Below, piece after piece: positions 52,576-62,333 of a stretch of DNA of 64,000 bases. The stretch is taken from NCBI RefSeq assembly GCF_009755275.1, contig NZ_WQLA01000008.1, forward strand, positions 235,012 through 299,011. The letters run 5' to 3'. The notes beneath the pieces were generated by a model that saw only the letters and a list, made by a program, of their open reading frames with translations, ran no database searches and was not told the origin of the DNA. Source of the stretch: Mucilaginibacter aquatilis. GTDB taxonomy: Bacteria > Bacteroidota > Bacteroidia > Sphingobacteriales > Sphingobacteriaceae. Position numbers and translations under genes: made by a program. The first letter of the stretch is position 1. Each line of letters begins with the position of its first letter.

Positions 52576-53883
52576 ATGGAAGCGGTTAGAAAAATATGCC
52601 TTGCTGCAGCCGGAATTGCTGCACTGGCATTGTTGTACGGTTTTTTTGCGTCAGCAACTCACATTTGCCAGCCTGCGGCTGTATGCCTCTGCTTGTTTGG
52701 AGCCATTGGCATAGGTGCAGTTCCTGCTGTAGCAAATTATCAATACACGGCCTGGATTATCACTGCTGTGGTTGCGGCTATGGTTTACCCCGAAGCTTTT
52801 TTGAAGTGGGGCAGTTTCGACTTGCGCAATAAGTGGCTCATTTTGGCTGTGGTACAAATGGTAATGTTTGGCATGGGCATACAAATGAGCCTGCGCGATT
52901 TTACCGGCCTTGGCAGTACAGGCAAAGGTGTGCTTATTGGTTTAGCTTGCCACTTCACCGTAATGCCTTTAATGGGTTTGCTGCTTACCAAAGTATTTAA
53001 CTTTGACCCCGAAATTGCAGCGGGTATCATCCTCATAGGATCCTGTTCAAGCGGGTTGGCATCAAATGTTATGGTTTACCTGGCACGTGCCAACCTTGTA
53101 TTATCGGTAACGGTTACAGCCATGGCAACTTTGGCAGCTCCCTTTTTAACTCCTGTACTGATGAAGTTGCTGGCGGGCACACTTATCCAAATCAAGTTCA
53201 TTAATATGATGATGGAAATCATCAAAATTGTGCTGGTACCTATAGGCGCGGCCTTGTTACATGATTACTTAAAGCGGGCACCGGCACCACAGCGTCGTAA
53301 CGTTTACATAATTGCATTGCTATGTGCTTGTTACCTCGCTGCCCTCCCCTTTGGGTTATACCATATATATGAGAGCAATTTTAACAAAGCGGCTCTACTC
53401 TCTTTAGAAGTTTTTGGTTTTATGATTGGCGCCTTTTTGGTCGGAGCTGTGTATCACCAGCTTTATAGATCATTGCCTAAGGTTGACAAGTTTATACCTT
53501 ATCTTTCCATGTTTGGCATTGTTTACTTTACGGCCGTAACAACAGCTGCAGGACGCGAAAATTTGTTAAACGTAGGCTTATTGCTTTTTATGGCATCGGT
53601 GATACACAACGGTGCAGGCTACTTTTTTGGCTACTGGCTAAGCCGCCTCTTTGGTTTGGATAAAAACTCATCGCGTACCGTAGCCTTTGAAGTTGGTTTA
53701 CAAAATGGTGGTATGGCCTCAGGTTTAGCGGGCACTATGGGTAAACTGGCTACAGTTGGCTTAGCATCTGCGGTATTTAGTCCGTGGATGAATATCTCCG
53801 GTTCTATACTGGCTAATTACTGGCGTAAACGCCCGGCTGATGATTCAACAATTGAACCACCTGTTGTAGCTGACAAAATTTGA
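52576..53883 (+). CDS. Bile acid:Na+ symporter (BASS) family transporter
   Basis: 435 residues, about 12 transmembrane segments; the N-terminal 85 residues are an addition of three hydrophobic segments before the usual BASS core. Family motifs: MQLSLRDF-like (GIQMSLRDFTGLG), ILIGSCSSGLASNVMVYLARAN (the crossing helix), AFEVGLQNGGMASGLAG. BASS proteins carry organic acids such as bile acids, pantoate or 2-keto acids. With FucP it is the second transporter of the cluster and could move the acid intermediate in or out. A terminator follows. Confidence 0.9.
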   Translation: MEAVRKICLAAAGIAALALLYGFFASATHICQPAAVCLCLFGAIGIGAVPAVANYQYTAWIITAVVAAMVYPEAFLKWGSFDLRNKWLILAVVQMVMFGMGIQMSLRDFTGLGSTGKGVLIGLACHFTVMPLMGLLLTKVFNFDPEIAAGIILIGSCSSGLASNVMVYLARANLVLSVTVTAMATLAAPFLTPVLMKLLAGTLIQIKFINMMMEIIKIVLVPIGAALLHDYLKRAPAPQRRNVYIIALLCACYLAALPFGLYHIYESNFNKAALLSLEVFGFMIGAFLVGAVYHQLYRSLPKVDKFIPYLSMFGIVYFTAVTTAAGRENLLNVGLLLFMASVIHNGAGYFFGYWLSRLFGLDKNSSRTVAFEVGLQNGGMASGLAGTMGKLATVGLASAVFSPWMNISGSILANYWRKRPADDSTIEPPVVADKI

Positions 53884-53891
53884 CTTACAAT

Positions 53892-53923
53892 AAAAAGGGC
53901 AAGCCGTTAAGCTTGCCCTTTTA
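53892..53923 (+). terminator. Terminator at the end of the cluster
   Basis: AAAAGGGCAAGC / GCTTGCCCTTTT stem with a CGTTAA loop. It closes the plus-strand gene run. Confidence 0.9.
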
Positions 53924-54003
53924 CATTTAACTGCTTTTCCCCTGCATAAACTATTTGAGCCATTTGCAATACAGTAAAACGTGATTGGAGTGGCGATTGA
54001 GGT

Positions 54004-54354
54004 TTAGGTGTATTCCTTTTTTGCAACCGGCTTAGCTAAATAATTTTGCATACGCTTGTTATCAAACTTAAACTCGCGGCTGTGATTACTTTGTTTATTG
54101 TGTATTCGTGTTAATGCTTGCTCTTCAATATCAACATGCATGTTTTTTTTGTAAGGCTTTTTACCTGATTGTAAAAACCCTAACACAATCAATCCTAACA
54201 GTGCAGTTACAGGCACAATCAATAGTAGTGAACTTGGCCCAAAGCCCTCCTCACTTACTAAAGCAGGCGCAAAAGTATCAGCATAAACGGGCGCTGTGAT
54301 AAATAAACCCGTAAGCAATATGATGATAAGGTTTAGTATAAACTTAACAGACAT
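54004..54354 (-). CDS. Small membrane protein of unknown function
   Basis: 116 residues: signal peptide or first helix (1-25, ending APVYADTF), a second helix at about 43-62 (LLLIVPVTALLGLIVLGFLQ), then a basic hydrophilic cytoplasmic tail rich in Asn, Lys and His. I do not recognise a family. It lies between the cluster terminator and the hybrid regulator gene. No function can be suggested. Confidence 0.65.
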   Translation of the reverse strand: MSVKFILNLIIILLTGLFITAPVYADTFAPALVSEEGFGPSSLLLIVPVTALLGLIVLGFLQSGKKPYKKNMHVDIEEQALTRIHNKQSNHSREFKFDNKRMQNYLAKPVAKKEYT

Positions 54355-54485
54355 TGTAAATAAGGTTTAGGTTGAAATATCTTTGTCTCAGATGTAATTT
54401 TCGGCACCTCAAAACAACAGTGCAAAAGTGCATTATGTACTGCCTTTACCCTATCAATACTGTTTCAATTGCTATAAAAATCGTT

Positions 54486-57400
54486 TCAATTTGCGGTTAA
54501 AGACTGTTTTACAAACTCGCCGGGTGTAAGGCCGTAAACATCACGAAAGCATTTTGAAAAATAAGCGGCGCTGGAAAATCCACAACGGTAAGCAGCATCA
54601 GAACTGCTATAGCCTTGTTGCAAAAGCACGGATGCACACTTTAAACGGTAGTTGCGTATAAGTTCGGTAGTTGACATACCTGCTATGGCTTTAACCTTTC
54701 GGTGCAGACTTGTACGGCTCATATTGGTGAGTGTCAAAAGTTGGTCAACGCCAAAGCCTGCATCGCCCAAATTGCTGTCAATAAAGCTATATAAGCTCTT
54801 AATAAACTCATCGTTTACCACATTTACCTGAGGAGCACTCTCCTTTTTTGCGGGCAGGCTAAGCTCTCTCTTTATAAAATCTTTGAAGCTTTGCTGCCTT
54901 TTAAGTATGTTTTGGATGCGAAGTAAAAGTTCGGCTACTTCGAACGGCTTGGTGAGGTAATCATCGGCTCCAATTTCCAATCCTTCTATTTTATTTTCAG
55001 AGCCGGAACGGGCTGTAAGTAGTAAAACCGGTATATGACTTGTGCGCAAATCTTCTTTTATTATTTTACACAGCGCCAAACCATCCATCACAGGCATCAG
55101 TGCATCACTTAAAACTAAATCAGGCATTAGCTCCAATGCCATATTACTTGCCTCCAAACCATTCCAGGAATGCTCTACATGGTAATGATTGCACAGGCTA
55201 TTGATAATGAATGCAGCTAAGTCAGGATTATCTTCAACCAGTAAGATTACCGCTGATGTTGTACTCGGATTGATCTCATTGTTCAACGATGTAGCATTGT
55301 GGTCTATGCCTTCCTGCACCGCAGTTGTTTGTATATCGGGCTTTTTATAAGGAAGAAAGACGGTGAACTCAGTGCCTGAAACAGCTCCTTCATCGGCATA
55401 AACACTTCTAACACCAATGTTACCGCCCTGCAGTTCCACTATCTCCTTAACCATTGACAAACCTATACCTGTACCTGCAAGCCCCGCGTCACTTTCGTGA
55501 TAAAGTGGATTGTTACTAACCTGATAAAAGCGGTCAAAGATGTGAGGCAAATCCTTAACAGGAATACCCGGGCCTGTATCTTTAACCGTAAGCTGTACGC
55601 CCTTATCTACAGCAATCAGGATTATCTTAATTTCACCATTTTCGGTTGTATACTTAACAGCATTGCCTAACAAATTAAAAACAATATGCCCAAGCAAATC
55701 TGACGCGAAGAGATAATTGCTACCACTAGTACCATCCTCAAAGCTTAAGGTAATTTTCTTCGCATTTACTTCCTGCGCGAACGACGACACCATAGCATTG
55801 ATTGCTACAGCCGGACTTCCTACACCTTCACAAGGAGTAAGCGCGTTGGCTTCAAGCTTAGCCATATCCATTAGCTGGTTAATCAACTGCAACAAATGCC
55901 GGGCATTACGTTCAATAGTTCCAGCAAGCAAGCTGTGCTGACCTGAAACAGATTGTTCACGCTTTAACTGTTCAGCGGGACCTAAAATAAGCGTAAGCGG
56001 CGTACGAAACTCGTGCGTTATATTAGCGAAAAGCCTTGTTTTAAGCTCATCAACTTCTCTAAGCTGCTTCGATTCATTTTGCTTTAGCTCAAGCTCCCTG
56101 TTAACTATCTCTTTGTTTATCCGATATTTAGTGTACAGCCAAATTAAACAAGCTAATATAAGGCCATACAATATGTAAGCCGGCCAACTAAGCCACCAAG
56201 GTGAATTGATGGTTATGCGTACGTACCTTATATAATTGCTCCACTGGCCTGATGTATTGCTGGCGTTAACCTTAAAAAGATAAATACCGGGAGGAATTTT
56301 AGTGTAACTAGCTGATTGTAAATTATCAGCTTCAATCCAATCATCATCATAACCAACCATCCTGAATCGGTAATGCAAATCATTAGGTTGATTAAACTGC
56401 AAACCGGCAAAATGAAAGGTGAGCGTATTTTGATCATGAGGCAGTTGGAGTTCCTGCACATCATGCATAGTGGTAAATGTGTTATTGTTTGAAATATGAT
56501 CGGTGTAGGCGTTGTTTATTTCCAAACCGGTTAAAGCAACGCGTGGTTTGAAATTATCATTGCGGATGTTAACCGGATCAAATGCTGTCCAGCCGTCTGG
56601 CCCTCCAAACGCTAAACGGCCATCGGGCAAACTAAGGTGATGAAAACGGTTAAATTCATCGCCGGGCAAGCCGTGTGTTGTTTGAAAAATGCGCACATTT
56701 TTATTTTGAGTGTTAAACCTGCACAACCCCTTATTAGTGCTGAGCCATAAATAGCCGCCTTTGTCTGCTTGTAGCGAATAAATGGTATTGTCAGGTAAGC
56801 CTTGTTTTAATGAAAACACCTCACAGGTAAGGGTTTTCTTATTGAAGCAAATCAAGCCCTCGTACCCCCCAATCCAAAGAATGTCTTTTTGTTTAGGATC
56901 TGGTAGAATCCCTAACAGTTTATCAGTTGGAAGCGATCCTTTGACCGACTTATATTTCAACTGCTTCAGCGATTTAGACTTAATATCGAGCACTAATAAA
57001 CCGTCTCCATCTGTAGTAATCCATAGCCGTTCACCATCATTCAATATATCTCTCGGAATTACAGTTTCGCTTAATTTGTTGCTTATAAACTTTGCATCAA
57101 TAAAGCTTATCCATTTTTTATTTTTGCTATCCCACTCAAGTATTTGGCCGTTATAGGCAATAACCATTGGCTGGCCATCGGCGGTGATAGTTATGCCCTG
57201 AACACCTATTCCCCCGTCCTTAATACCTTTGGTTATAGGGACTTCTGGCATTTGACTTACCTCTTTTGATTTGCTATTATAAAGGCAAACTTTGTTGTTT
57301 AATGCCATCCATAAATTATGATCGTTGTCATAAACCGACCTAAAATGATAGCTTGACGCAGCTTTAGGGCCGTCAGCGGTAGCCCAATTGAATGTAGCGT

Positions 57401-58520
57401 CGGCATTTATAGCAAGTAATTGCTCAAGCACATCATGATGGAAGCTTAATTTGTAGTTATGTGACGTAAACCGGGGGGTATTTAAAGAAACTTGTTGAAT
57501 GCCTGCCGTGTTGGTGCCTACCCATAACAGTCCCGAACGGTCGACCATGAATGAGCAGGCATCAAATTGTACTCCGCTTCCTGTTTTAAACAAGGGCTTG
57601 ACCCCTAACTTGTCGGTGTATTCAAAAATTTCTCCACCATTTTCAAAATACTCTTTACCGTCATTACCGCTTCTTATCCAGCGCACGCCATGCACATTTG
57701 CTTTGGGCATAGGTGTGGTTTTGAAAGAGTGCTTAGTAGTGCTAAAAAAATAAAGACACCGGCAATCGCCCCACATCAAATCACCATTTGATCGCTGGTG
57801 CAAATCAATTATCTCTTTATCCGACTCAAAGTAGTTATTAAAATCAGGCGTTAACGAGCATTTGTAATTTTCAAATCTTCCGGCACTGGCATTGAATTTA
57901 CTTAAGCCATACTGTGTAAGCACCCAAACATTTTGCTGTTTATCTAACGTTAGGGCGTGTATGGTGTCAGATGGCAATCCCTTATTTGCCGATGAATATA
58001 GTTTTACCTGCCCGTTGTTTGTGGCACAAACTAAGCCCCTGTTACGCTGAACGGCCCACAGTTGTTCTTTACCATCAACAAGCCAGCCACGCCTCACAAA
58101 GCGTAAACCTTTGCTTTTTAAATTTTTAGCAGCAGGATAATGTTTGATTACTTCTGTGTTGGTATTGAGTTTGTCTATTTCTCCTGATTCATGTTCAATC
58201 AAGAGGGTATTCTTTCCGGTAAAAGTGGTTGATATAATGAGGTTGGAGGCTATGGTTGCCGGATTATAATTATCGTGCTGGAAAACCTTGAATTTGGTAC
58301 CATCATAACGGGCTAATCCGTTACGTGTGGCTACCCAAACAAAATCATTGCGATCTTGATGTAATCCCGAGACTACCGACTGAGGTAAGCCGTCTTTAGT
58401 GGTGATAACTCTTATGGCCTGGGCACAGCACCAGTAAAATGGAAGGAAAGAAAATGCTAGAACCAACAGAACCGTGCGTAACGAAGACGAGTGATATAAA
58501 CGGGTTACACAACCAAACAT
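54486..58520 (-). CDS. Hybrid two-component system regulator (sensor kinase, receiver, AraC HTH)
   Basis: 1344 residues from the ATG at 58520; the longer frame opens with TTG and would leave almost no leader after the -7 element. Order: signal peptide (1-33), about 14 two-component-propeller units (VSGLHQDRNDFVWVATRNGL, IYSLQADKGGYLWLSTNKGL), Y_Y_Y domain (about 707-770), transmembrane helix (about 777-797), HisKA with H836 in FANITHEFRTPLT, HATPase, receiver with D1139 in DLVLSDALMPVMDG, and an AraC-type DNA-binding domain at the end. In Bacteroidota such proteins sense oligosaccharides or sugars in the periplasm. Here it has no SusCD pair; the sugar-acid gene cluster is its closest possible target. 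Confidence 0.93.
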   Translation of the reverse strand: MFGCVTRLYHSSSLRTVLLVLAFSFLPFYWCCAQAIRVITTKDGLPQSVVSGLHQDRNDFVWVATRNGLARYDGTKFKVFQHDNYNPATIASNLIISTTFTGKNTLLIEHESGEIDKLNTNTEVIKHYPAAKNLKSKGLRFVRRGWLVDGKEQLWAVQRNRGLVCATNNGQVKLYSSANKGLPSDTIHALTLDKQQNVWVLTQYGLSKFNASAGRFENYKCSLTPDFNNYFESDKEIIDLHQRSNGDLMWGDCRCLYFFSTTKHSFKTTPMPKANVHGVRWIRSGNDGKEYFENGGEIFEYTDKLGVKPLFKTGSGVQFDACSFMVDRSGLLWVGTNTAGIQQVSLNTPRFTSHNYKLSFHHDVLEQLLAINADATFNWATADGPKAASSYHFRSVYDNDHNLWMALNNKVCLYNSKSKEVSQMPEVPITKGIKDGGIGVQGITITADGQPMVIAYNGQILEWDSKNKKWISFIDAKFISNKLSETVIPRDILNDGERLWITTDGDGLLVLDIKSKSLKQLKYKSVKGSLPTDKLLGILPDPKQKDILWIGGYEGLICFNKKTLTCEVFSLKQGLPDNTIYSLQADKGGYLWLSTNKGLCRFNTQNKNVRIFQTTHGLPGDEFNRFHHLSLPDGRLAFGGPDGWTAFDPVNIRNDNFKPRVALTGLEINNAYTDHISNNNTFTTMHDVQELQLPHDQNTLTFHFAGLQFNQPNDLHYRFRMVGYDDDWIEADNLQSASYTKIPPGIYLFKVNASNTSGQWSNYIRYVRITINSPWWLSWPAYILYGLILACLIWLYTKYRINKEIVNRELELKQNESKQLREVDELKTRLFANITHEFRTPLTLILGPAEQLKREQSVSGQHSLLAGTIERNARHLLQLINQLMDMAKLEANALTPCEGVGSPAVAINAMVSSFAQEVNAKKITLSFEDGTSGSNYLFASDLLGHIVFNLLGNAVKYTTENGEIKIILIAVDKGVQLTVKDTGPGIPVKDLPHIFDRFYQVSNNPLYHESDAGLAGTGIGLSMVKEIVELQGGNIGVRSVYADEGAVSGTEFTVFLPYKKPDIQTTAVQEGIDHNATSLNNEINPSTTSAVILLVEDNPDLAAFIINSLCNHYHVEHSWNGLEASNMALELMPDLVLSDALMPVMDGLALCKIIKEDLRTSHIPVLLLTARSGSENKIEGLEIGADDYLTKPFEVAELLLRIQNILKRQQSFKDFIKRELSLPAKKESAPQVNVVNDEFIKSLYSFIDSNLGDAGFGVDQLLTLTNMSRTSLHRKVKAIAGMSTTELIRNYRLKCASVLLQQGYSSSDAAYRCGFSSAAYFSKCFRDVYGLTPGEFVKQSLTAN

Positions 58521-58551
58521 AACTGATTTTGCAGGGGACAAATACAGTTAC

Positions 58552-58559
58552 CAAAAATA
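58552..58559 (-). promoter_or_regulatory. Candidate -7 promoter element of the hybrid regulator
   Basis: On the minus strand TATTTTTG is a full TAnnTTTG match; transcription would begin near 58545. That leaves a short leader to the ATG at 58520 and none to the TTG at 58541, supporting the shorter protein. Confidence 0.4.
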
Positions 58560-58607
58560 CGATAATATATGAAAATATTGAGCTAATGCATGTGCTAAAT
58601 GGATTTA

Positions 58608-58640
58608 TTAAAACCCCCAAACCTTGCGTTTGGAGGTTTT
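58608..58640 (-). terminator. Terminator of the PAS histidine kinase gene
   Basis: ACCTCCAAAC / GTTTGGGGGT stem on the minus strand with one mismatch and a GCAAG loop, followed by TTTTAATAAA. It lies 150 bp past the kinase stop, before the promoter of the hybrid regulator. Confidence 0.6.
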
Positions 58641-58791
58641 CCCTTACCTAAAATAAAACTATATACTAACAAAAACTAAGAATCAAATTGAGTTAAATGA
58701 ACAGTTGAGCTGGTGCAAATTATGAAAGTATCAGGTTGAATTTGCGAGTATTAATACCTGAATTTTATAACGGGTATTTACCACCAAAACG

Positions 58792-60339
58792 CTATTTTTT
58801 GTTAAGCGGAAACTGAATGATAAACTCTGTTCCCTGTTCTGGCTCACTTTGTACCAGTATGGTTCCGCCCAGGCGTTCAACCTGTATCTTTACCATAAAT
58901 AAACCCATTCCTTTACCTTCAACGCTACGGTCAAAACGCTTGTAAAGGCCAAACAAATTATTGCCGTGGCGCGAAAGATCTATCCCTTTGCCATTGTCTT
59001 TAAAAGAGATTTTAATTTTATCGCCATCGCGCTCACCTGTAATAATGATAAGCGGCGCCACGTCAGCCCGGCGGTACTTAATGCTATTGGTTATTAAATT
59101 TTGGAATATGCTGTAGATGTAGCTCTTTAAACTATTGATTTGACTTATATCATTAAAGTCAGCTATCAAAATGGCGTTATTTTTCTCAATCAGATGATGT
59201 ATGCTCATCCTTATCTCTTCAATAAGTATAGGGAAATCAATAGTCTCTATCTTATCATTGGCAGCGCTACCGGCTTGTAAAATGTGGTTTAAATCTAAAA
59301 TAACCTTATCCAGGTTATTGATAGAATATGAAAGAGCCTGCAACACTTCCTGACTTTCCGGATCGTCATCAACCGTAGCATTGAGTAGTGTAGATAATCC
59401 GGTGATATTAGCTACCGGTGCCCTGAGATTGTGTGAAACAATATATGTGAACTGCTCCAAATCCTTATTGCGCTGCACCAAATCCGTTATCATTTTATCG
59501 CGTTCCGTTTCACCACTTTTGCGTTCGGTTACATTTCTAAAATTACACACTATCGCCTTCACGTTTTTGTCGTCAAGCATGTTTGTAAAAACGCTTTCTA
59601 TCCATATATAGTTACCGTTTTTATGCCTTATACGGTAAGTCAAAATTTCAGGCACTCCGGGTTTGGCCAGTATCTCATTAAAGAGCTGCTTAAGCGAGTC
59701 AGCATCATCAGGATGAGTAATTTCAACCATTTTAAGAGTCACCAAATCACCTGCACGCCAACCGCTTATACGTTCGGCCGACATACTTTGATAAAATATT
59801 ACCAGGCTACGATCTAATAATGCAATGCCATCATAACTATTTTCAATCAGTTTTCTGAAGCGTAACTCGGTAGTGAGAATTTTGCGAGTATTTTCGGCAA
59901 CCCTTCGTTCAAGCTCGGCGTTGGCATGGGCCTTTTGATCATCTAGCAGCTTTCGCTCGGTCATATCCCGGGTTACTTTGGCAAAACCAATCAAATGACC
60001 GTTATCATTATAAAGTGTTGTAAATACCACGTGCGCCCAAAAGCTACTACCGTCTTTACGTACCCTCCAACCTTCGGTTTCATACATGCCATTTTTTAAC
60101 GCCTGGTTAAGGTTGTTGCGAAGCTGTTTGCGGTTTATGTCATTAGGCTGGTAAAATACTGAAATATGCTGTCCAATTATTTCACTTTCGGCGTAACCTT
60201 GTATGTGTTCTGCACCCAAATTCCAGCTTAAAATATAGCCGTTAATATCAATCCAAATAATGGCAGCGTCTTTAACACTGGCCACTAACAGGCTAAATAA
60301 TTTACCATCTACATTTTGATTAGGCGTAGGTAAGGTCAT
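58792..60339 (-). CDS. PAS-domain sensor histidine kinase
   Basis: 515 residues from the ATG at 60339 (a GTG two codons upstream is possible). Two PAS domains (about 15-130: AAIIWIDINGYILSWNLGAE, VTRDMTERK; about 165-285: SYDGIALLDRSLVIFYQSM, FRNVTERK), HisKA with H303 in YIVSHNLRAPVAN, and HATPase with NLITNSIKYR, DNGKGI and GKGMGLFMVK. No transmembrane helix or signal peptide, so it is cytoplasmic and senses an internal signal through PAS. No response regulator is adjacent on the same strand. Confidence 0.92.
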   Translation of the reverse strand: MTLPTPNQNVDGKLFSLLVASVKDAAIIWIDINGYILSWNLGAEHIQGYAESEIIGQHISVFYQPNDINRKQLRNNLNQALKNGMYETEGWRVRKDGSSFWAHVVFTTLYNDNGHLIGFAKVTRDMTERKLLDDQKAHANAELERRVAENTRKILTTELRFRKLIENSYDGIALLDRSLVIFYQSMSAERISGWRAGDLVTLKMVEITHPDDADSLKQLFNEILAKPGVPEILTYRIRHKNGNYIWIESVFTNMLDDKNVKAIVCNFRNVTERKSGETERDKMITDLVQRNKDLEQFTYIVSHNLRAPVANITGLSTLLNATVDDDPESQEVLQALSYSINNLDKVILDLNHILQAGSAANDKIETIDFPILIEEIRMSIHHLIEKNNAILIADFNDISQINSLKSYIYSIFQNLITNSIKYRRADVAPLIIITGERDGDKIKISFKDNGKGIDLSRHGNNLFGLYKRFDRSVEGKGMGLFMVKIQVERLGGTILVQSEPEQGTEFIIQFPLNKK

Positions 60340-60345
60340 AATCAC

Positions 60346-60763
60346 AATATCGTTCTGTATAGGTTCCTTACTGGTTACTACAATAAATATAACTCATTAA
60401 CAGTTTGTTATGTTTTCGTTATAGTTTACCTTAAAGATTATTGTATTGGTTTAATCAGGCCGTTATGGATTAACCATATTAACCATTATTCAAAAATAAT
60501 AAGTGCAATCGTAGTTTTTTATACGTATAAATACGTGATTTTTTATTCAGGGGAAAATACCATCAGCACAAGTCACAAGTTCTTGCCGGTAGCTTATTTC
60601 GTTAAACTATAGCTTTTTACACTTATTTAAGCGGTTTTTCAGCTTTTATAAATATTTTTAGCCAATAAATTCAGCTACAATAACGGCACAGCCTTAATGC
60701 TTATACCAACACAATTATCTAAATATTCTTTCTGGCTGCTTGCTGTAACCCTTAACTTTCTGA
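60346..60763. other. Intergenic region between divergent sensor kinases
   Basis: About 420 bp with no credible gene. It contains ATACGTATAAATACGT (about 60520-60536), an AT-rich direct/inverted repeat, and promoter regions for the two divergent kinases, but no clear TAnnTTTG in position for either. Confidence 0.5.
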
Positions 60764-60766
60764 TTG

Positions 60767-61564
60767 ATGCAGGTAACAGGGGATAACATTGCTGTTTTAC
60801 TAGGTATTGGTACGCTGGGGATGCTGGCTTTGGCATTATCAATCATTTACATGCATGTACGCAACCAGAACCGCTTGCTTAAGCAAAGAGAACTTGCGCA
60901 GGAAGCTGAGCTAAAGCATCAGCGTGTATTGCTTAACGCCGTAATTACCTCACAGGAAGCGGAAAGGAAACGCATAGGTCAGGATTTACATGACGATATT
61001 GGAGCGGCCTTATCGGGCTTGCGCCTGATGATTGATGTTTTTGAACCAGCGGGCGATGCACAAAGCAATTTTAAGCTGTTTAAAAGCAACACTAAGGAGA
61101 CCATTGATACAATTGTTGCCGAGTTACGCCATATTGCACATCATCTTTCACCATCGTTGCTTACGTTGCATGGTTTAAATGCGGCATTAAATAAACAACT
61201 TGAATTTATAAACCGCACTAACTACCTGCAAGGTAGCATTGACAATCAGGCACCTGAAATTATAAGCGGCCTGGAAACCGAAGCTGCAACTGCCATATAC
61301 CGTGTGCTGGAAGAGTTATTAAACAACACTATAAAACATGCTAAGGCAAGCGTGATAGAAATTACTTTTGCCTGCCCCAATCCTCATACATTGCTAATAC
61401 AGTATACCGATAATGGTATAGGCTTACCTGCAAGTTTTACGGGGAATGGCATGGGCATGCAAAACATTGAAAGCCGTTTAAGTATTATTGATGCAACTTA
61501 CGAGGTTTTCAATACTCATGGCAAAGGATTTAGGATTGATATTACATATCCTTTAAATAATTAA
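60767..61564 (+). CDS. NarL-type sensor histidine kinase (HisKA_3)
   Basis: 265 residues from the ATG at 60767; a TTG one codon earlier is rejected. One transmembrane helix (about 8-30), then a short coiled linker and HisKA_3 with H75 in RKRIGQDLHDDIGAALSG, and an HATPase with ELLNNTIKHA (N-box) and YTDNGIGLP. There is no extracellular sensor domain. The response regulator starts 6 bp later, so it is a typical two-component pair. Confidence 0.93.
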   Translation: MQVTGDNIAVLLGIGTLGMLALALSIIYMHVRNQNRLLKQRELAQEAELKHQRVLLNAVITSQEAERKRIGQDLHDDIGAALSGLRLMIDVFEPAGDAQSNFKLFKSNTKETIDTIVAELRHIAHHLSPSLLTLHGLNAALNKQLEFINRTNYLQGSIDNQAPEIISGLETEAATAIYRVLEELLNNTIKHAKASVIEITFACPNPHTLLIQYTDNGIGLPASFTGNGMGMQNIESRLSIIDATYEVFNTHGKGFRIDITYPLNN

Positions 61565-61570
61565 TTACTG

Positions 61571-62239
61571 ATGAATAAAGTAAGAGTAGCAATTGCGGAT
61601 GATCATAAAATATTTGGACAAAGCCTTGGCATGCTTATACAGTCAGTTGATGAATTTGAGTTGTTGTTTGTTGCCGAAAACGGACTCGATTTTTTAGAAA
61701 AGCTCAAAGCTGCACCTCATTTACCTGACGTTGCCCTGTTAGATATCGACATGCCGTTTATGAATGGCATTGAACTTAACCGCCAGCTGCATAAAAGCAA
61801 ACCGGAGCTTAAAATCATTATGCTATCGGTTCATTTGGAAGAGGAGCTGATTACTCAGGTAATTGACGACGGAGCCGCCTCTTACTTAGCAAAAAACTGC
61901 GATAAAGAAGATTTGATTAAGGCAGTTAGAATGGTTTACAGCGAAGGCTTTTACATTAATCAACTAACCCTGCGCGCGCTTACTGCTGCCGCCAAGGCAC
62001 GTAATAAATCATCTAAAAAGCTAAAGCCTGTACATGAAACCCTCACCGAACGTGAGCGTGCCGTTTTGGATTTAATATGTAAGGAGTTCAATAATGCCGA
62101 AATTGCACAGATACTGTTTATAAGCGTGCGAACGGTAGAAGGGCATCGTAATAACTTGTTAACTAAAACAAGCAGCCGCAATACAGCTGGTTTGGTTCTT
62201 TTTGCTATCAGGCATCAGCTTTTCGAGGTTCCGTTGTAA
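61571..62239 (+). CDS. LuxR/NarL-family response regulator
   Basis: 222 residues: receiver domain with acidic pocket D10/D11 (IADDHKIFG), phospho-acceptor D58 in VALLDIDMPFMNG, and the Lys in YLAKNCDK; C-terminal LuxR HTH with LTERERAVLDLICKEFNNAEIAQ and ISVRTVEGHRNNL. It is the cognate regulator of the histidine kinase just upstream. Targets cannot be inferred. Confidence 0.95.
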   Translation: MNKVRVAIADDHKIFGQSLGMLIQSVDEFELLFVAENGLDFLEKLKAAPHLPDVALLDIDMPFMNGIELNRQLHKSKPELKIIMLSVHLEEELITQVIDDGAASYLAKNCDKEDLIKAVRMVYSEGFYINQLTLRALTAAAKARNKSSKKLKPVHETLTERERAVLDLICKEFNNAEIAQILFISVRTVEGHRNNLLTKTSSRNTAGLVLFAIRHQLFEVPL

Positions 62240-62333
62240 CAGGTAGTATTACGTGATTTTTAAGTTGCGTATTTACACTGATAATTGCGCCTTGACTTGA
62301 AAGTATATTTGCAATACCAACTTTATTGCATTT

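Noticed and set aside
60520..60536. ATACGTATAAATACGT as a tRNA or riboswitch fragment
   Set aside because: Only a short AT-rich repeat; no cloverleaf or conserved riboswitch core could be read.
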